This document shows, piece after piece, positions 6,324-8,951 of a stretch of 8,951 nt of DNA. Origin of the DNA: an uncultured Ruminococcus sp. (GTDB lineage: Bacteria > Bacillota > Clostridia > Oscillospirales > Ruminococcaceae). Location: positions 1-8,951 of the forward strand of contig CAMWVM010000050.1 of NCBI GenBank assembly GCA_947177715.1. The letters run 5' to 3'. Both the position numbers and the translations under genes were made by a program. Numbering within the stretch: position 1 is the stretch's first letter; each line of letters begins with the position of its first letter. The notes beneath the pieces are model-generated. The model made no database searches. It worked only from the letters and a program-made list of their open reading frames with translations, and was not told where the DNA came from.

Positions 6324-6552
6324 TTTATGTTTTTACTGCCATTCCTTTCTCATAATTTACGACAATATGCAATTACAGCCTTGTCAAAAATGCACTCAGC
6401 CTATAATAGGGATAACTTTAATTAGTTCGCATACGGCTTTTAACGCTGTGAAGCTGATTAATGTATTTTGCTATATTAAATAGCGGGCAGGACTGAATTA
6501 GACAGGCGGATAATCGACACTCTTTTTCTACACAGAATATCTTTTTTTAATC
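6324..6552 (-). other. Long untranslated leader of the cassette
   Basis: With transcription starting near 6552, about 230 nt precede the SGNH start. The stretch holds several small inverted repeats: GCTAT/ATAGC (6470-6474 and 6480-6484), the 11-bp palindrome CCTATAATAGG (6400-6410), and GACAA/TTGTC (6361-6365 and 6381-6385). An imperfect tandem pair of 21-22 bp units spans 6360-6402. No T-run terminator is obvious and I do not recognise a known riboswitch class. A tiny open frame, ATGGCAGTAAAAACATAA on the minus strand, lies between the AAAGGA site and the SGNH start. Confidence 0.4.
6360..6402. repeat. Imperfect tandem repeat, two units of 21-22 bp
   Basis: Unit 1 (6360-6381) and unit 2 (6382-6402) share CAA, then (T)ATGCA, then CAGCCT with small internal differences. 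The two copies are directly adjacent and in the same orientation, about two helical turns apart. They could be a pair of protein sites or a chance duplication. Confidence 0.4.
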
Positions 6553-6558
6553 ATAATT

Positions 6559-6587
6559 ATCATAACACACTATCGTACTTTTTTCAA
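6559..6587 (-). promoter_or_regulatory. Sigma-A promoter of the SGNH-DUF4358-MBOAT-DHHW cassette
   Basis: On the minus strand TTGAAA (6582-6587), a 17-nt spacer and TATGAT (6559-6564) form the best promoter-like sequence upstream of the cassette, with one mismatch to consensus in each box. A start near 6552 gives a leader of about 230 nt. Operon transcription of all four genes is supported by their shared strand, gaps of 34-47 nt and lack of internal terminators. Confidence 0.7.
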
Positions 6588-6884
6588 GTGATTTTAAAGA
6601 AAAAACAAGTCAAGTTTTTTTGGTTTAACTGTTAAAATTCCACATTCCGATAGGGTATTATTTTTTATTACAAAATATGATGTTTAAAGATAATTTCATC
6701 TGTTGCTTTTATTTCAAAATTATTGGTCTATTTTCTTTAAATTAATCAACTGCGGATAGAAATTCTTTTAAAATTTATTACACTGACTTTACTTTACAAA
6801 AGACGAACAGGCAATTAACCATAATAATTGTCAAATATTTTCACCTAAAAACACCGATCTCTCCAAGATTTTTCAATAAATAAT
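6588..6884. other. AT-rich intergenic region between divergent units
   Basis: No gene is supported on either strand here. It holds many A and T runs, a weak A/T hairpin (6600-6606 with 6614-6620) and one perfect 13-bp palindrome, TTTAAC-T-GTTAAA (6624-6636). Nothing else stands out apart from the promoters at its two edges. Confidence 0.6.
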
Positions 6885-6912
6885 TTGTGATTTTAAAGTG
6901 ATTGATTATAAT
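6885..6912 (+). promoter_or_regulatory. Sigma-A promoter of the Na+/phosphate cotransporter gene
   Basis: TTGTGA (6885-6890), a 16-nt spacer and a perfect TATAAT (6907-6912) suggest a start near 6919. This lies downstream of the GTG at 6898, so that codon cannot be the translation start of a transcript from this promoter; the leader to the ATG at 6976 is about 57 nt. Confidence 0.62.
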
Positions 6913-6960
6913 TATAAAAATAATGTTAAAACTAAATTAAATATTGATCTTTGTAAAATC

Positions 6961-6978
6961 AGGAGTGAGAAGTTTATG
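6961..6978 (+). promoter_or_regulatory. Ribosome site that sets the cotransporter start
   Basis: AGGAG (6961-6965) lies 10 nt before the ATG at 6976. The protein then begins MNFFMVLSLIGGLALFLYGM, the normal start of the family. The 26 in-frame codons upstream from GTG 6898 are AT-rich and unlike the family. Confidence 0.88.
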
Positions 6979-8745
6979 AATTTTTTTATGGTATTATCTT
7001 TAATCGGAGGACTGGCGTTGTTTCTTTACGGAATGAACGTTATGGGATCGGGACTTGAAAAGCTTGCAGGAGGCAGGCTTGAGCAGTTTTTTGAAAGGCT
7101 TACATCAAATCCTTTAAAATCTGTACTTCTTGGAATGACAATTACGGCGGTCATTCAATCTTCATCTGCTACAACCGTTATGATGGTCGGTTTTGTAAAC
7201 GCAGGAATAATGAAGCTTCATCAGGTTATCGGTGTAATTATGGGTGCGAATATAGGCACTACTATCACATCTTGGCTTTTATCTTTATCCGGGGTTGAAG
7301 GTGACAGCTTTTTTATTAAAATGCTTAAACCAACTTCTTTTTCTCCTATACTTGCGATAATCGGAGTATGTCTTCTGACTTTTTCAAAGAACGACAAAAA
7401 GCATGACGTTGCGTCTATCCTTGTTGGATTTGCTGTACTTATGTTTGGAATGGATATGATGTCGGGAGCGGTTGGACCATTAAAGGATGTGCCTGAATTC
7501 GTTAATATTCTCACCCTGTTTTCAAATCCAATACTGGGGGTTCTTGCGGGAGCATTGTTAACTGCGGTTATACAATCATCATCTGCATCTGTGGGTATAT
7601 TACAGGCATTATCTGTGACAGGAGCTATAAAATTCGGTGCTGCTATTCCAATTATATTGGGACAGAATATAGGAACATGTGTTACTGCTCTTGTATCCTC
7701 TATCGGTACAAGCAAATCGGCAAAAAGGGTTGCAGTTGTACACCTTTATTTTAACGTAATTGGAACGGTATTATTCTTAGGGGCATTTTACGGACTTAAC
7801 GCAATAATAGGCTTTTCATTCATTGACGATACGGTTGGAGCGGCAAATATTGCTATAGTGCATACTATATTTAATTTTTCTACCACTTTAGTTCTTCTGC
7901 CTTTTATAAAACAGCTTGAAAAACTGGCTTATATGACAATTAAGGATAACAGCGAACCTAAGGGCGGAAAGGATAACTTCAGACTTCTTGATGAAAGATT
8001 TCTTCAATCGCCGTCGTTTGCTATTGAGCAATGCAGAAGCGTTACTATGGACATGGCGGATATCTCAAAGAAGGCTTTAAATCAGGCCATAGGGCTTTTA
8101 GGCAGGTATGATGAGGAAAAGGTGCAGCTTGTCAAAGACAATGAAGCCTTGGCAGATATGTATGAGGACAAACTTGGGACATATCTTGTAAAGCTTTCAG
8201 GCTCGGATCTATCAATAAGAGATTCCCAATCAGTTGCGGCATTGCTTCATATTATCGGTGATTTTGAGAGAATTTCAGATCATGCAAGAAACTTGGCGGA
8301 AAATGCAAAAGAGATGAAAGACAAAAATATTATTTTCTCAGATGGTGCAAGAAAGGAATTAAAAGTAATTACTGACGCAGTTGAGGAAGTTATGGACTTA
8401 GCAGTATGTGCTTTTAAAAATCAGAGTATGGAACAAGCTTTAATGGTTGAACCATTGGAGGAAGTTGTAGATAGGCTGAGAACACGTCTTAAAAATAGGC
8501 ACATCAAGCGCTTGCAGCAGGGAAACTGTACAATAGAACTTGGATTTATATTCTCTGATTTACTTACAAATCTGGAAAGAGTATCAGACCACTGTTCAAA
8601 CATTGCAGTAACGTTAATTCAGGCTGAAGATGAAAGCTTTGATACGCATGAATATATAAATACTATGAAAAACAGCGGAAAGGCTTTTGACAGCCGGGTT
8701 GAATTTTATTTGAATAAATATATGCTTCCTACGAGGGAAAGCTGA
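6976..8745 (+). CDS. Na+/phosphate cotransporter (PNaS/NptA type) with C-terminal PhoU domain
   Basis: The 589-residue protein has the two inverted transport repeats of the PNaS family. The first has QSSSATT (61-67) and GANIGTTITSW (90-100); the second has QSSSAS (200-205) and GQNIGTCVTAL (229-239). The QSSS and NIGT motifs line the substrate and sodium path. Membrane helices run to about residue 310. Residues from about 350 form a helical PhoU domain with two matching metal-binding motifs, DFERISDHARN (429-439) and NLERVSDHCSN (532-542), thought to regulate transport. The protein imports, or under high load exports, inorganic phosphate with Na+. Length is normal. It appears to be a single-gene unit with its own promoter. 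No Pho regulator or strong terminator is seen next to it. Confidence 0.94.
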   Translation: MNFFMVLSLIGGLALFLYGMNVMGSGLEKLAGGRLEQFFERLTSNPLKSVLLGMTITAVIQSSSATTVMMVGFVNAGIMKLHQVIGVIMGANIGTTITSWLLSLSGVEGDSFFIKMLKPTSFSPILAIIGVCLLTFSKNDKKHDVASILVGFAVLMFGMDMMSGAVGPLKDVPEFVNILTLFSNPILGVLAGALLTAVIQSSSASVGILQALSVTGAIKFGAAIPIILGQNIGTCVTALVSSIGTSKSAKRVAVVHLYFNVIGTVLFLGAFYGLNAIIGFSFIDDTVGAANIAIVHTIFNFSTTLVLLPFIKQLEKLAYMTIKDNSEPKGGKDNFRLLDERFLQSPSFAIEQCRSVTMDMADISKKALNQAIGLLGRYDEEKVQLVKDNEALADMYEDKLGTYLVKLSGSDLSIRDSQSVAALLHIIGDFERISDHARNLAENAKEMKDKNIIFSDGARKELKVITDAVEEVMDLAVCAFKNQSMEQALMVEPLEEVVDRLRTRLKNRHIKRLQQGNCTIELGFIFSDLLTNLERVSDHCSNIAVTLIQAEDESFDTHEYINTMKNSGKAFDSRVEFYLNKYMLPTRES

Positions 8746-8748
8746 TAA

Positions 8749-8832
8749 TCAGAAAGCGAGCTTAACAATGGCACTGAGATTACAGTGGCTTTGCCTAAAA
8801 ATTTAAGTAAATTCGACAGTAAAAGGATTTAA
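8749..8832 (+). pseudogene. Possible C-terminal remnant of a sensor histidine kinase
   Basis: Immediately after the cotransporter stop and an in-frame TAA (8746-8748), the same frame reads SESELNNGTEITVALPKN and continues to a TAA at 8830-8832. The pattern SE-x-GT-x-(F/I)-x-V-x-LP is what ends the ATP-binding domain of sensor kinases. There is no start codon or ribosome site and no kinase sequence upstream, so if real it is a leftover from a deletion that joined it to the end of the cotransporter gene. The stretch is only about 27 codons, so chance resemblance is possible. Confidence 0.35.
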
Positions 8833-8848
8833 AATATATTAATTGCAC

Positions 8849-8877
8849 TTGACAATTGGTTTCAATTAGTGTATAAT
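8849..8877 (+). promoter_or_regulatory. Consensus sigma-A promoter for tRNA-Pro
   Basis: TTGACA (8849-8854), a 17-nt spacer and TATAAT (8872-8877) match consensus perfectly. Transcription would start near 8884, about 14 nt before the tRNA. A stable-RNA gene with such a promoter is expected to be strongly expressed. Confidence 0.92.
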
Positions 8878-8897
8878 TCATTATTGGAATTGATTGT

Positions 8898-8951
8898 CGG
8901 GGTGTGGCGCAGATTGGTAGCGCGCTACCTTGGGGTGGTAGAGGCCGTGGG
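8898..8951 (+). tRNA. tRNA-Pro(GGG), 5' part, cut by window end
   Basis: The acceptor strand is CGGGGTG (8898-8904), starting with the C1 typical of bacterial tRNA-Pro. TG follows, then the D stem GCGC (8907-8910) paired with GCGC (8920-8923), enclosing the AGATTGGTA loop. The anticodon stem CTACC (8925-8929) pairs with GGTAG (8937-8941), and the loop TTGGGGT puts GGG at 8932-8934, which reads CCC and CCU proline codons. The variable loop AGGCC and the first T-stem strand GTGGG follow, and the window ends there. The T loop, acceptor 3' strand and any CCA are outside. Confidence 0.93.

Noticed and set aside
6359..6387. Minus-strand TTGACA as the -35 of a promoter close to the SGNH gene
   Set aside because: At 17 nt spacing the -10 would be TGTCGT; the only better match, TATTGT, is at 14 nt. 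The promoter at 6559-6587 is far stronger.
6381..6407. Plus-strand TTGTCA and TATAAT pair in the cassette leader
   Set aside because: The spacer is only 15 nt and no gene or clear RNA with a terminator follows, so a promoter there is not supported.
6061..6483. Plus-strand open frame of 140 codons antisense to the SGNH gene start and leader
   Set aside because: Most of it mirrors the Ser/Asp-rich linker and membrane helix of the SGNH gene; there is no clear ribosome site and the product resembles nothing known.
6600..6620. A/T hairpin AAAAAAC with GTTTTTT as a terminator
   Set aside because: The stem is nearly all A-T with a single G-C pair, too weak for an intrinsic terminator, and no transcript is expected to end there.
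7221..7715. Minus-strand open frame of 164 codons inside the cotransporter gene
   Set aside because: It is the complement of a strongly supported transporter with all family motifs; its composition is that of a shadow frame and it has no promoter.
8772..8787. CACTG/CAGTG hairpin as terminator of the cotransporter gene
   Set aside because: The stem is 5 bp and no T-run follows, so it is not a convincing intrinsic terminator.

Overview
The window looks like chromosome of a low-GC Gram-positive anaerobe of the class Clostridia, probably a Ruminococcus-like Oscillospirales. This is inferred from the AT-rich DNA, strong AGGAGG-type ribosome sites, near-consensus sigma-A promoters, a DUF4358 lipoprotein beside a DHHW/MBOAT pair, and a NudF-type Nudix gene behind a YfhO-family gene. 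There is no rRNA, CRISPR array or recognisable transposase.

Layout. (1) 1-1608, plus strand: the 3' end of a YfhO-family membrane glycosyltransferase-like gene, then an ADP-ribose pyrophosphatase (Nudix), closed by a strong terminator that works in both directions. (2) 1609-2286: a small island with a palindromic repeat-like element, a 61-residue ribbon-helix-helix (RHH) regulator on the minus strand, and a divergent gene for a 79-residue helical protein of unknown function. The shared intergenic region carries a near-consensus promoter and two exact copies of a 12-bp motif, 74 bp apart. (3) 2283-6323, minus strand: a four-gene envelope cassette in transcription order SGNH hydrolase, DUF4358 lipoprotein, MBOAT O-acyltransferase, DHHW protein. 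It is read from a good promoter at 6559-6587, which implies a leader of about 230 nt. (4) 6588-6975: AT-rich intergenic DNA with the promoter for the next gene. (5) 6976-8745, plus strand: a Na+/phosphate cotransporter fused to a C-terminal PhoU domain. A short stretch reading like the C-terminus of a histidine kinase follows it directly. (6) 8849-8951: a consensus promoter and the 5' part of tRNA-Pro(GGG), cut by the window end.

How the genes may work together. The cassette has the parts expected for acylation, probably O-acetylation, of a cell-surface polymer. The MBOAT protein would move the acyl group across the membrane. One or both of the membrane-anchored Ser/His/Asp enzymes (DHHW and SGNH) would transfer or remove it outside, and the DUF4358 lipoprotein is a partner of unknown role. 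The YfhO gene may also act on surface polymers, since family members are needed for teichoic acid glycosylation, but it is a separate transcription unit. The RHH gene and its divergent partner look like a self-regulated pair; their biological role cannot be told from the sequence.
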